Assembly: GCA_003290165.1 (NCBI GenBank)
Contig: QNQO01000448.1
Span: 1-64,000, forward strand
DNA length: 64,000 nt
Source: Berberis thunbergii
Lineage: Eukaryota; Streptophyta; Magnoliopsida; Ranunculales; Berberidaceae
Direction: 5' to 3'
Below, in pieces: positions 24,001-33,674 of the stretch. The translations under genes and the position numbers were made by a program. The stretch's first letter is position 1, and every line of letters starts with the position of its first letter. The notes below the pieces were generated by a model that worked only from the letters and a program-made list of their open reading frames with translations, made no database searches and had not been told where the DNA came from.

Positions 24001-24797
24001 GTTTTACAAGAATCAAACAAACAACTTACACGCGATGCAACCTTACTTTGAAATAAACATAGTGAAAAATTTGCAGAATGGATAGAAAATAAGGTTCGAT
24101 TAAATCTTCCAAGTTTTTATTACCTTAGTTTGTGTTTAATTTAATAACTACTTACTTTCTTTGTATCTCTTCATTTAATTTGTGCACTTTAACAGATTCT
24201 TATTGATTCAAAAGCTGACTTGGACACGTTGAAATGGATTGCATATGGTCTACGGAATAGTGCATTGTCTTTTTCTGGGTATATTATCAATGGGTAGCGT
24301 TTTCACACAAAAGATGTCGACCAGGAAACCCAAAACAGTGGGATTATTTATGGGGCAACCGGCATGTGTAGGGCAAACACAAAAGATACTGCACAAGTGC
24401 TTGATTGGGTTACCTACTATGGAATATTGACAGATATAATATTACTAGACTATCATGTATTTTATGTTTCGGTCTTTAGGTGTCATTGGGCAAACAAAGG
24501 TAATGGTGTTAAAGTTGAAGATGGATTTACCCTCGTGAACCTCCATCAAAGTCAAGTATCATTTGCAAGAGATCCATATATTTTAGCATATCAAGCAAAA
24601 CAAGTATTTTATTCAAGAGAAGATGATTCCTCAAATTGGTATGTTGTAATGAAGGCACCACCAAGAGGTTTCCATGAGTTAGAGGCCGATGACGAAAGTG
24701 CAGAAGCTTCAATACCACTAGAAGTTGACATGGACATTGAGGAGTCTAGTGGTGAAGTTAGATATGTGAGGGAGAATTGTGAGGGCATATTTGTGTA
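21049..24797 (+). pseudogene. CACTA TNP2-type transposase, copy 1 (element B)
   Basis: Start MMLDKGWVG at 21049. Domains in order: transposase-associated domain (NLGNPKMILCPCIDCRN); transposase_21/TNP2 (about 21770-22630: YKDLDNCRECGASRWK, HPVDSVTWELVND, DPRNLRLGLSTDGFN, DAFGGN, ISDFPTYGNLAGC); an Asp/Asn-rich low-complexity insert (22684-22770); MHVEKNVCESIIGT; DUF4218 (LKSHDYHVLMQQLL onward, about 23240-23900); DUF4216 (FYVSVFRCHWANK, FTLVNLHQ, NWYVVMKAPPRGF); acidic tail ending EGIFV. Several introns. Disabling changes include TGA near 21210 (Trp in copy 2), a frameshift near 21450, TGA at 22058-22060, TAG near 22277 and others. In an active element this protein is the catalytic transposase; here it is dead. 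Confidence 0.92.
22684..22770 (+). repeat. GAT-rich trinucleotide tract (poly-Asp/Asn)
   Basis: Repeats of GATGCT, GATGAT and GATAATG in the TNP2 frame encode an Asp/Asn/Ala-rich linker. The same tract in A (35325-35385) is shorter, as expected from replication slippage. Confidence 0.8.
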
Positions 24798-24989
24798 ATA
24801 TATGTTCTTACCTTCATTTTATTCAGCTTGTGTTTGGTTGCTTTATCAAAAGTGTCTTTGTTTTTATATATTAGTTACACATATTTCATATGTTGTCTCT
24901 TTTTTTGTTTTCATTATATGATTAAGGTTATTAATGCATTACATATACTGAAATGATCAACTTTTTTTTTCTTAAACAGGTGAACAACA

Positions 24990-27833
24990 ATGGTTGCTGA
25001 AGCCAAGAAGAACGACATATCTCACAAAAGGAAACGTGCTTTGATACCCACAAAAACATCCAAGGTCTCTGAAGGAACGGATAAGAATGTATCAGAATGT
25101 CCAGAAGCATGTCAACAGACTTTGATCCAACAACATGAGAGTCATGAACCTAATCTCCAACATATACAACCATCGACGACCAAAGAAGTGGTCGAAAAAG
25201 ATGCACTAGCAACACAAGAGTCAGTTGTAGACCTGATAGGAGTTAAGAAAGCTAGGGGTCCAACCAAAATGAGAGATATTGCTGTAGAGGCTGCAAGTCG
25301 AGTTCATGTTGAATTTCTTGATAAAGTTGAACCATGTGGAGAGGGTTCAATTAGTTTTTCTTCATTTTTAGGCCCACTTGTACATGAGCACATACCTGTA
25401 ACATTATGCGATTGGAGGAAGCTTGGTAATGACATAAAAGTAATCTTGTGGAGATCAATTCAGTATTATGAACTCACAATTCAATGACATGTACATTTTA
25501 GTTTATTGAAGTTGTGATAGAACTGTTACAGTAAAATTACTAGTATTGAGTTACTTAGTGATACTTTTATATAAACTCCAGGCAAGATTCAACTTGGATA
25601 CAGAATGGCAAAAGGCTATTGTATTTAAATCGATGGGATGTATATGGAGGGCCTCAAAATCACGGTTAGTCAGCCAAATACAAGAAGAAACTAATGAGGA
25701 AGAAAGACTTGAGCTTCAGCCTAAAAAATTCAAAGTAGAGTAGAGTGGATAAAGTTCGTCAAGACAAAAACTAGTCCAACATTTAAGGTATGTTTTAAAA
25801 CTAGTTGTAATATTATAATAAATGGTGAAACATTATAATTCAGTTAAAATCATGCTAAAGTAATACAATTTCAGGCTGTAAGTGATAAGTATAAAGCAAT
25901 TAGGCGTAATCAAATCCCACACACATGCAACCGAAAAGATTGGCTCGATTAGTAGAAGATACGGTGATACATATTTCATATTCATATGAATTCTTATGTT
26001 GTGGTCAAAATAATTTTGTAGGTCCAATTACTAATTTTTCAGAACCTGATATCAATTTCTTTTTCTTATAGAAAAAGAACAGTACTGAGCCATCTTCTGT
26101 TTCTAGGGTTAAAGTATGGATTAAGTCGCGCACCAGAAAAGACGGTAAACCAGTAAATACAGAGTTTCGAACCATTGTGAGTGAAATGTTATTTGTAATG
26201 TAGAATTATGTGTAATTTTGTATAGTTTCTAAAACCATACACTATGCTATTATATGTGTTGAATTATATAGGAAAAACTAATCGAAACTGAAAGTGATTC
26301 ACCATCTAACTCGACACCAAATGTGACCGAAGATGCTATTTCCAAAGTCTTAGGAAATGAAAAACATGGACGACTAAGAGGAATGAGAAGAGGAATGACC
26401 ATCAGAAAATTGACATTCCTTCAAACTAAGGACAAACATGTGGCCAAGATGTAAGAGCAACAAACTATCATGCACGACAAGATCCAACATTTGGAGAAAT
26501 TGGTGAACATATTATTGAAAAACAAGGCAAGTTTGCTACATGTTGTGATTAGTAAGTAAGTAAAATTCCAGCTTAGTCATTGAATTTTTTTATTAACTAT
26601 TTTCTGTGTTGTCAGATTGAGCAAAGTGGAGAAGAGGACAAAACATCTGCAGTGGTACGACAATTAGTTTCAATATTGTGGCATTAATCTTCAATCTAAA
26701 CTTGCTTCAATGTAATGTTTGTATTGATTAATTGCAGAGTGTCAACACCAAGTCACTAGAGAATGCCAGTTGTTAGATTGGAGTCGAACAAAGGATAATC
26801 GTTGCTGAAGGACATTTGATATCAAGGGATCCTAATACTCTTGTCAATTAAAAATTCCTATGGGTCCTAATGCAATCAAAGTCTGTGTTGATATCCCAAT
26901 TAAACCAGATGGTTTTCTATGGAGGCCTATCATCTAGTAATGACTTGTATAGAACAAGCTCCAAGGTAAATCGATAGCATGGCTTGCCGAGAGAGTTATT
27001 TTGCAAATTGATCAAGATTCTGTTGAACAAGATAATATTGACACGCCTTTGGTAAGATAATTATTGATTGTTTTGGTATTTATATCATGTATTTGTGTAA
27101 CTTAAATAGTTGTATTCTTGGGTATATGATTCCTATTTTTATGCATTCTTTCTTGACAGAGCAAGTACAACAATCAACGAACAAGTGTGCATGTTGATTG
27201 GCTTGGAAAAGATGAAATAGTGGTGAAAGGACGTTGGCATTCGAGTGATCCAAAAACGCTGATCAAATGATATTCCTTTTGGACCTAATGCCATGATTGT
27301 TTGGGTAGATATTTCAAAAAATCATGAAACATTTTTAGGGAGGCCTACATCTAATATGACATGCATTGAAGATGTTGTTGGTTCTACTATAGCTTGGCCG
27401 GCTAACAAAGTTTGTTTTGGAAAAAGTATCTGAAAATCAGGAAGTCGAAAATGCATCATATCATTTGGTAAGTTAATAATTGAAGTAACTATATATATCT
27501 TCAGGAATCTATTAGTAAGTGATTCTCAGTTTAATGTATTTGTCTTGTTTGACTTGTTGTTAGTAGTGTGACATCGGCTCAAAGAAAAATTGTAAGTTGT
27601 TGGATGTTAGTGGTTCGGGACAAGTAGTTGCTAAAGGACGTTGGTCTTCAAAGTGATCCAAATCAGGTTGTTCATCACATTCCCTGGGTCTTAATGCTAA
27701 TTAAAGTTTGGGGGTAGAATAATCCAAAAGTTCCTACTGCATCTCTTTGGAGGCCTACATCTGAGCTGGAATTTATTGAAGATGCCATTGGTACTACAAT
27801 AGCATGGCCAACAGACAAAGTTTTTATGATTTA
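24990..27833 (+). pseudogene. CACTA second gene, TNPA-like, with three DUF8039-type repeats
   Basis: Begins MVAEAKKNDISHKRKRAL with a basic N-terminus. A plant Ptta/En/Spm-type region follows (RGPTKMRDIAVEAASRVHVE, SFLGPLVHEHIPVT, DWRKLGNDIKVILW). Next are a basic segment (GRLRGMRRGM) and a coiled-coil stretch (about 26440-26530). Three repeats of one domain then follow (about 26750-27020, 27170-27440, 27590-27830). Each reads roughly GxxxIVAEGxxxSxDPNT, GPNAIKVxVD and LWRPTSxxxxIEDxxGxTIAWPxxKV. In En/Spm the companion protein binds subterminal repeats; DNA binding here is inference. Stops and frameshifts in several exons make it a pseudogene. It follows TNP2 in the same direction, about 190 bp downstream. 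Confidence 0.8.
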
Positions 27834-28215
27834 GAGCTTCGGTAAGCATGATCGAGACTTGTAATATAATATTTGAATGCCTGGATGAATATCTTTCTTG
27901 GTCTTGAATTCCTGAATATATACTTGAACTACTACCAATTTGTAGATCCACTTATATTCATGCATATGTACGTATGTTATAGGAATGTTAATGTTGTAGA
28001 ATGTTGTTAACCGTGTGTTGTTAATGTTGCACATGAAATGTTGTTGTTATCCTGTAATGCTGTAGTGTTGTTGTGTAATGTTGTTAAGCTGTAGAATACT
28101 GTTAAATGTAGTTTATGTATTGTATAATAAGATGTTTCACTGCTTCAGATGTCAATTAATTTTGCATTTTAGGGAGTTTATTCATACTAAATAGGTTTTT
28201 AGGGAGTTTTGAGAG
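27834..28215 (+). other. shared backbone downstream of the TNPA-like gene (B)
   Basis: Homologous to 36145-36632 in element A: TGTAATG/TGTTGTTG-rich stretch, then TTGCATTTTAGGGAGTT and AGGTTTTTAGGGAGTTTT. A has an extra block of about 105 bp (about 36230-36338). After TTTTAGGGAGTTTT the two elements diverge completely, marking the cargo boundary. Confidence 0.75.
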
Positions 28216-28860
28216 AGATATGAGGAATTGGTAGAATAATATGAGGAGATTGATAGGAATAATATGAGGAGATTTCACCAAAATGTTTAAGAGTGTTTTT
28301 ATTAGGCGCTTAACTTCAAAAGATGATGAAAGAGACAAATTGCAAAAGGAAATCAGGACATCATCTAAAGATTGGATACTGAAAAAATCAACGTTGGAAT
28401 CAACAGGTCCACTTTTCCTATTGAGATATTTACCTTTTAAATGCATTTGGTCATTTTGCCACTGATTAGTCCTGTTTTCAAGTACTTACAATTGGGTATG
28501 CTTGCATGGGTATGTAGCAACTGAATATGCTTGCATGGGTATGTTGAAGCTTTCTACTTCAGCTTCAATTTGAGTATGAAATTCGGGACTAAATCAACTA
28601 ATGATCGGAGGCAGGTATTGAGGTATGCTTAATTTTAGTATAAATGCAGCTCCGAGTCAGGTATTGAGGTATGGTTTATGTGAGAAATATCATGATTAGC
28701 CTGTTTTTACTTGGGTACAGCTGAATGGTAGGCATAGTGAACTCCATTTTATTTCACTTCTGAGTTTCTTTTTTTCTTCACCATTCAATTTTGAATAGAA
28801 AGCTTTCGTTTATGTAGGAAGCTATGGAGGTAATGGTTGCTTGCACTACCATGGCAATGT
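28216..28860 (+). other. start of B cargo; unassigned
   Basis: An open frame at 28283-28465 (MFKSVFIRRLTSKDDERDKL, then charged sequence) could be an exon of a captured gene, but I do not recognise it. 28494-28680 contains duplicated short blocks (ATGCTTGCATGGGTATGT twice, CAGGTATTGAGGTATG twice). Confidence 0.3.
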
Positions 28861-28874
28861 TAAAAAAAGGTGAT

Positions 28875-29267
28875 CAAGTAATGAACACAAAGAGGATGAT
28901 CCCAAATCTTCGGAAACCTCATGGGATAGTTGGAAACGTGGAGGTTGCATTGGTGCGCTGCATTAACTGGAGGTTTGTTAGCTGTAATGGCGGTATGACA
29001 TATCTAACAGTGTTTCTAGGATTTAACAAATTGGTAATTTCAACTTGATAATAAATTTTTAATGGTAGTGTGGTTTTTTTTATCATTCTTTACATCTTTT
29101 TTCACAGGTTGGCTGCTCCAGCAATAGCTGCAGGATTCAGTGCTTTAGCACCTACATTAGGAACTCTGATCCCCGTGATTGGAGTAAGTGGGTTTGCAGC
29201 TGCAGCAAGTGCTACAGGATCAGTGGCTGGCTCTATTGCTGTCACTGCGTCGTTTGGAAGTGAATGA
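28875..29267 (+). pseudogene. TMCO4/DUF726 family fragment, captured
   Basis: In shifted frames the sequence reads SWDSWKRGGCIGAL and then, after an intron-like gap (about 29035-29107), RLAAPAIAAGFSALAPTLG, TLIPVIGVSGFAAAASATG and SVAGSIAVTASFG. This Gly/Ala-rich hydrophobic segment is typical of the membrane part of DUF726/TMCO4 proteins, which carry an alpha/beta-hydrolase domain downstream. The hydrolase domain is missing, and the upstream half has stops. It has the same orientation as element B. Confidence 0.75.
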
Positions 29268-29608
29268 TTAGTTTATTTTTCTTAGGCTAAGTTTTGCATA
29301 ATGTACTGTGTACCAAAGTTTTATAGCTTTTCAAGTTTTAAATGGAAGTCTATTTTGAGTTTCAGTGATTCATCCAACCTGTTTACCCATATTCATTCAA
29401 CATGAAAGCAGCCGCTGTAATGAGATAAGCTAGTAATCTTAATTAGTAGTGAATTTATGATCTTGTAAATATTGTATGAATTTATGGTCAGAGCACGAGC
29501 AAACAATAACAATTCCAAATGGAAAGTAGTAGTTTATCCAGCTATGTCTTGCCTTTTTCATTCTTAGCATTCATTTGGTTCTCTCTGCTCATGGTTTGGA
29601 ATGATGTC

Positions 29609-29680
29609 ATACAGGTTGGCGTTATTATTGGTAAAGTGGGTGAAACCATTAAGAACATGCAAAGCAGGTCTGGTGGTAGC
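29609..29680 (+). pseudogene. KH-domain exon fragment (FUBP-like)
   Basis: After an acceptor-like ACAG, the sequence reads VGVIIGKVGETIKNMQSRSG. This is the core of a KH RNA-binding domain, whose hallmark GxxG loop (GKGG in family members) reads GKVG here. Only part of one domain is present. The GKxGETIKNMQ wording resembles far-upstream-element-binding-protein-type KH domains. Confidence 0.6.
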
Positions 29681-29982
29681 TATTTTTTAATGATGAATAT
29701 GCCTTGTGATACTTTTGCATGTTTTATGATGAATATGCATTGTGATACTTTTTTATTGTTCAATTCTCTTTGATCTAGTAGTTTTGTTTCATGGATAAGT
29801 TTTCCCCATCAGGATTTGTTTTCACATTCCTTAACAGGTTTTTTCCATTGATTTTGTGTTTCTTCTGTACTAGTACAAGATGGTTCAATAAAATCCAATG
29901 ACAGACTACTGTTTGTACTTGATACTTCACTTCCTATTTATCAGTATGTTTTTAGAAAAATGAAATGTTGGGTTTTTATTTT

Positions 29983-30640
29983 TAGAGGCCCATTGATTCT
30001 CAGGGTCCATCTCCGATTAGCAACACATCAAGGGGTGAAACACCAAGAGCAGGGAATTTCACTCCATCAGATGCTTGTAAGGTTAAATGAATCATTTGCT
30101 CGTTACATATATAGTAAACACGTTTTAAGGTTTTACTTTAAATATACTCATATGTTGTTTTTGTTTTCCTTTCTTTATTGCAGCCATCATCATCTCCACG
30201 ATATGAACTGGCTATTAATATCATTCCTACGTTTCCTCTACAACAATCCAATCCCCTTGTAGAGAACAATGTTTCTAATAGACCCATTGGTGCTCAGGGT
30301 CCATCTCCGGTTAGCAACACACCAAGAGGGCAAAGATCAAGAGTCAGGTATTTCTCTCCATCGAATGCTCATGAGGTAAATTAAATTAGATACTTTTAAC
30401 ATATTCTAAGCTTGTTCAAGGTGTACTTCTAATATATTCTAAGTGCGTTTTAACATATTACCACCACTGCAGCCATCACCATATCCACCATTGTTAGAAT
30501 GGGCTACTAACTCCATTCCTAGATTTCACCCAGGGTCATCTTCAGGTGTCTCTGGGTCAAGTCCAAGGACTTCTGTAGGCATAATCCATCCAGGTACTCG
30601 CATAATGACTCGTAGCTGGACTTTTCTCATCTAAATGGCA
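29983..30640 (+). pseudogene. captured Ser/Pro-rich exons, partly duplicated, unknown gene
   Basis: Exon-like blocks: RPIDSQGPSPISNTSRGETP (about 29985-30080), PSSSPRYELAINIIPTFPLQ with RPIGAQGPSPVSNTPRGQ (30181-30375), and PSPYPPLLEWATNSIPRF (30473-30600). Each is bounded by AG/GT-like signals. The first and second blocks are related: G(P)SPxSNTxRG...FxPSxA occurs in both, and P-S-P/S-x-P-x-Y/L-E opens both the second and third blocks. This suggests exon duplication in the donor gene. I do not recognise the protein. Confidence 0.5.
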
Positions 30641-31293
30641 TTGTGTGTTTCATTTTTCAATTTGACAACAGAAACCACTCCGTTAATGATGCATTTTTTT
30701 ATTCCATTTTCTCTGGTTCTTGCCATTAGGAAGTTCAAACCAGGTACTTTCTAACATAATGTGATTTCTTCCCTCAAATGAATAAGGACTCTTGATGTAA
30801 GGAGTACTCTCCATGCAGCCTCATGTCTTAAGCTTAGTTGGAGCTAGCAGTTCAAATGCTGGTACACCTGCCAGCGTGCAGATCAAGCTGGTCCATCAAA
30901 TTTGAGAATAGAGGTTTAAGGGACAATTGTTCAATCTGGACTTGCTTATGAATTATTTCCATAACTTATAGTCTGGACTGTCTGAAATAAATGAACCATC
31001 CAGATTCCATTGTATGAAGGTGAATGGTGATTTGGTAAGAGAAACATTAACTTCCGTTAAGTCTCTTTGATTCTAGAGCATTATATCTCATTTGTTGGCT
31101 TAATTGTTCTCCATTTCCTATATTTATCGTCTGGAGCTCTCTTGTTTGGCATATTCAAACTCTGGTGATTCATTGATTGCAAGTGAATGTAAACTTGAGC
31201 ACCTCTATGAGCCAAACCTTTCTTTTTGCCTATAAAATGGTATGGGAAGGTAAGAAGAGAAGCAGATAATAATAAAGAAGACACTGAGAAGAT
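30641..31293. other. unassigned cargo sequence of B
   Basis: About 650 bp between the Ser/Pro exons and the CXXS1 fragment, with no coding similarity recognised. The part just upstream of 31294 may be the CXXS1 5' UTR. Confidence 0.35.
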
Positions 31294-32530
31294 ATGGAAG
31301 AGCAACAACAAAAACAGGAAACAAACCCAGTAGTGAAGTCAAGAGTGGTGAAGGTGGATTCAAAGAAGCCTTGGGACTTGTTTCTCAATCAAGCTCAAAG
31401 TCAAGGATGCCCTGTCAGTCTCCCTAACCTCATTTTCTCTCAATTAGTCTCTCATTTGATCTTGTGTTTGAGCCATATATATGTATTGTCTTTAAGAAAA
31501 AATCTAATTGAACCATATATGTTTGTCATTGAGTTTCAAAGTTTACGGGTCTACCATAATGATCAGATTACTTGTGTGCTATCTTAGGGGGTTTTGTTTG
31601 CATCAATTATAAGTTGTTTGCCATCTACTCCATTATGCATTAGTCTCCCATTTGATAGCATGCATGTTGAGATGCACAAGGAAAAGTTGTAAATACTGCA
31701 TGCACAATCAGGGTATTTGTTCAGGAAAATTCATGGTACTGTGTTATTTGTAAATACTGCATGCACAATCAGGGTATTTGTTCAAGAAAATTCAAGGTAT
31801 TGTGTTATTTGTAAATTCAGAGTATTTGTAAATACTGCATGCACAATCAGTGTACTGTGTTATATTCAGTAAAACTTCAGACCTCTAATTTGATTTAAGT
31901 GAGGCAAAGCCAAACATCCCCTCATGAATTTTCATTTATAACTCATATTATTTATATAGTTTTTAAAAATTATGGAAATTTATTTACGAGTTTTGATCTA
32001 CAGATTGCGATACATTTCACTACTGCTTGGTGCATGCCTTCTGTTGCTATGAACCAATTTTTCGAAGAGCTGGCTCTCAACTACCAGGACATTTTGTTTC
32101 TCGTGGTCGATGTTGATGAGTTGAAGGTAATCATTGCCCAATCTAATATTATAAATATATTTTTTTTCTTCATCTACTAAGATTTTGATGTGGACAATTT
32201 GAGCTTGGATATGTTTTAATAGAATTAGCATTGTTTTTTGAGCTTGGATTTGTGATACTGGGACTTTCTGTATATTCATTATTTTTGATATTTAAAATTA
32301 ATGGTTGCTTGCGTATATCCTTGCTTTCGTTTTTGTAGGAATCTATTGAGGTAAACGATCCATATCCTTGCATATATTTCTAGCCGGACAATCTTGTTCA
32401 TAATCTCAATTTCTGAGATAAAGGAAATGCCAACATTTGTGTTTATGTGGGGAGGAGCTCAAGTTGATAAGATTGTTGGTGCTAATTAGGATGGGGTGAA
32501 GAAAAGGATTGATACTTTTTTTGCAACATT
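31294..32530 (+). pseudogene. CXXS1-like thioredoxin fold gene, captured
   Basis: Three exons are visible. Exon 1 at 31294-31415 reads MEEQQQKQETNPVVKSR then VVKVDSKKPWDLFLNQAQSQ. Exon 2, about 32004-32126, reads IHFTTAWCMPSVAMNQFFEE then LALNYQDILFLVVDVDELK. Exon 3, about 32420-32525, reads EMPTFVFMWGGAQVDKIVGA then N, a TAG stop, and DGVKKRIDTFF. The active-site-like motif is WCMPS: one Cys then Ser instead of CxxC, as in plant CXXS1 proteins. These have little classical reductase activity and some isomerase activity. The TAG near 32487 truncates the last helix. Part of exon 2-3 (the SQ..V segment) is missing. All three exons lie in B's sense direction. Confidence 0.85.
31689..31862. repeat. 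61-bp tandem repeat in the CXXS1 intron
   Basis: GTAAATACTGCATGCACAAT recurs at 31689 and 31750 with period 61. A rearranged third copy starts at 31811. Confidence 0.85.
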
Positions 32531-32830
32531 CGCTTGCAGAAGTCGTCGTAGATCGATTAAATCAAGTGCTATGGATTTAAAAATAAAGCCAGATGATGAA
32601 ATTAAAAGATGATCACTTGAGTTTGAATATACCAAGCAAGAGAGCTCCAGCTCCGTAAACTTGAGCACCTCCAAGAGCAGCTTGGAAATCAGGCTATGGA
32701 GGTACTACAGAAAAGGGTTACTTGTCATAGACTAGGTGATCAAGATGCAGCTGAGACTATTGCCAAGTTGCAAGTAGAAATACGGGAGATACGTACTGTA
32801 ACAGAGTTAAGAAATGTTAAGTGTAATACA
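32531..32830 (+). pseudogene. captured coiled-coil-like fragment, unknown gene
   Basis: Frame pieces read LEHLQEQLGNQAMEVLQK, RVTCHRLGDQDAAETIAKLQ and VEIREIRTVTE: heptad-like, rich in Leu, Glu and Gln. A kinesin-type or other coiled-coil protein is possible, but I cannot assign it. It lies directly before B's 3' backbone. Confidence 0.4.
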
Positions 32831-32990
32831 TTATCTTTATTATTTGATAGATTTTGTGACTCGATGTAATACAATATCTTATTAATTACATTACTTTGCC
32901 TCCATTCATGGAAATGTTTAAGTTTGGCACATTTAGATTTTTATTTTCTAGAAATAAAACTTATAAGATGTTATAAAAAGTCATTTGATA
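32831..32990 (+). other. conserved 3' backbone of B, shared with C and D
   Basis: TTATTAATTACATTACTTTG, CCTCCATT, TTTAAGTTTGGCACATTTAG and AAGTCATTTGATAGC. The reverse complement of this stretch is found at 39350-39440 in C and, partly, at 47025-47170 in D. It is the hallmark of the 3' side of this CACTA lineage. Confidence 0.75.
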
Positions 32991-33489
32991 GCACTTGCTG
33001 AGTGCTATAGAAAAAAGGGCATTGAGATACGCTATAGAAACTAATACAATAGCATTTGTTAAATGCTACGTGAGAGAAGATATTAGAATTTCTGAAATGC
33101 CATAGTAACTGTACAATAGCATTTTAGAAACGCTATAAATACAGTTACTATAGCGTTTTAGAAAACGCTATAAATAATCAACTTACAATAGCGTTTTAAA
33201 ACGCTATAATAGACTTACTATAGCGTTTCAGAAATGCTATAAATAATGTTACTATAGCGCTTCAGAAATGCTATAAATAGTCAACTTACAATAGCGTTTT
33301 AAAAATGCTATAATAGACTTACTATAACGTTTGTGAAACACTATGATAGTCAACCTACAATAGCGTTTTAAAATGCTATAATAGACCCTGTATCTATTAT
33401 AGCTCCGGCAGACACAAATTTTCTAAAACACTATGGTATCCTACCATAGCATTTTTGAAATGCTATTAATGACTATTTTTCTTGTAGTG
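32985..33489 (+). repeat. palindromic 3' subterminal array of element B
   Basis: A run of units of the form (CT)ATAGCGTTTTAAAACGCTAT, often separated by AGACTTA or AGTCAACTTACA. Each unit is itself an inverted repeat and could fold. The array ends with CTCCGGCAGACACAAATTTT and CTTGTAGTG. Such arrays are the binding region for the CACTA accessory transposase in En/Spm. CG-to-TG/CA variants (ATAGCATTTT) are interspersed. Confidence 0.9.
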
Positions 33490-33674
33490 GTTTAACATTT
33501 ATGCTGCCAGTTTGTAATGCTTTTAGAAGTGATATAAATATCTATTTAGTATTAAATTGGACTTGTCTTCAAGTACTGCTTATAAATATATGAAACTTTA
33601 AATTACCCCATGAAGGTTTAAGTAGTTATTTGTTTGAATTTTATAATTTGTTGGGCTGAGTACTACAGGAATAT
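33490..33674 (+). other. element A sequence resuming after B
   Basis: Aligns with 20862-21048 in B (GTTTAACATTTATG, GCCAGTTTGTAATGCTTT, TGGAC(T/C)TGTCTTCAAGTACT). It is the right half of the site into which B was inserted. Confidence 0.85.

Larger units (their letters stand above)
16553..33489 (+). mobile_element. CACTA element B, 16,937 bp, TSD GTT
   Basis: The left end is CACTACAACACAAGTG, preceded by GTT (16550-16552). The right end is CTTGTAGTG, followed by GTT (33490-33492). The insertion is supported by an empty site: the related copy at about 20827-20870 runs through TTTTTGTCTTTTGGTTTAAC uninterrupted, matching A's 16534-16552 joined to 33493 onward. It contains a leader, an SMXL fragment, a second 5'-type terminus (20709), degenerate TNP2 and TNPA-like genes, a cargo block of host exons (28216-32830) and a palindromic 3' array. 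It is inserted in A's interior between leader and TNP2. Confidence 0.88.

Noticed and set aside
27560..27570. TAGTAGTG as a CACTA right terminus
   Set aside because: Inside the third DUF8039 repeat region with no subterminal array and no CACTACAAC-type extension.
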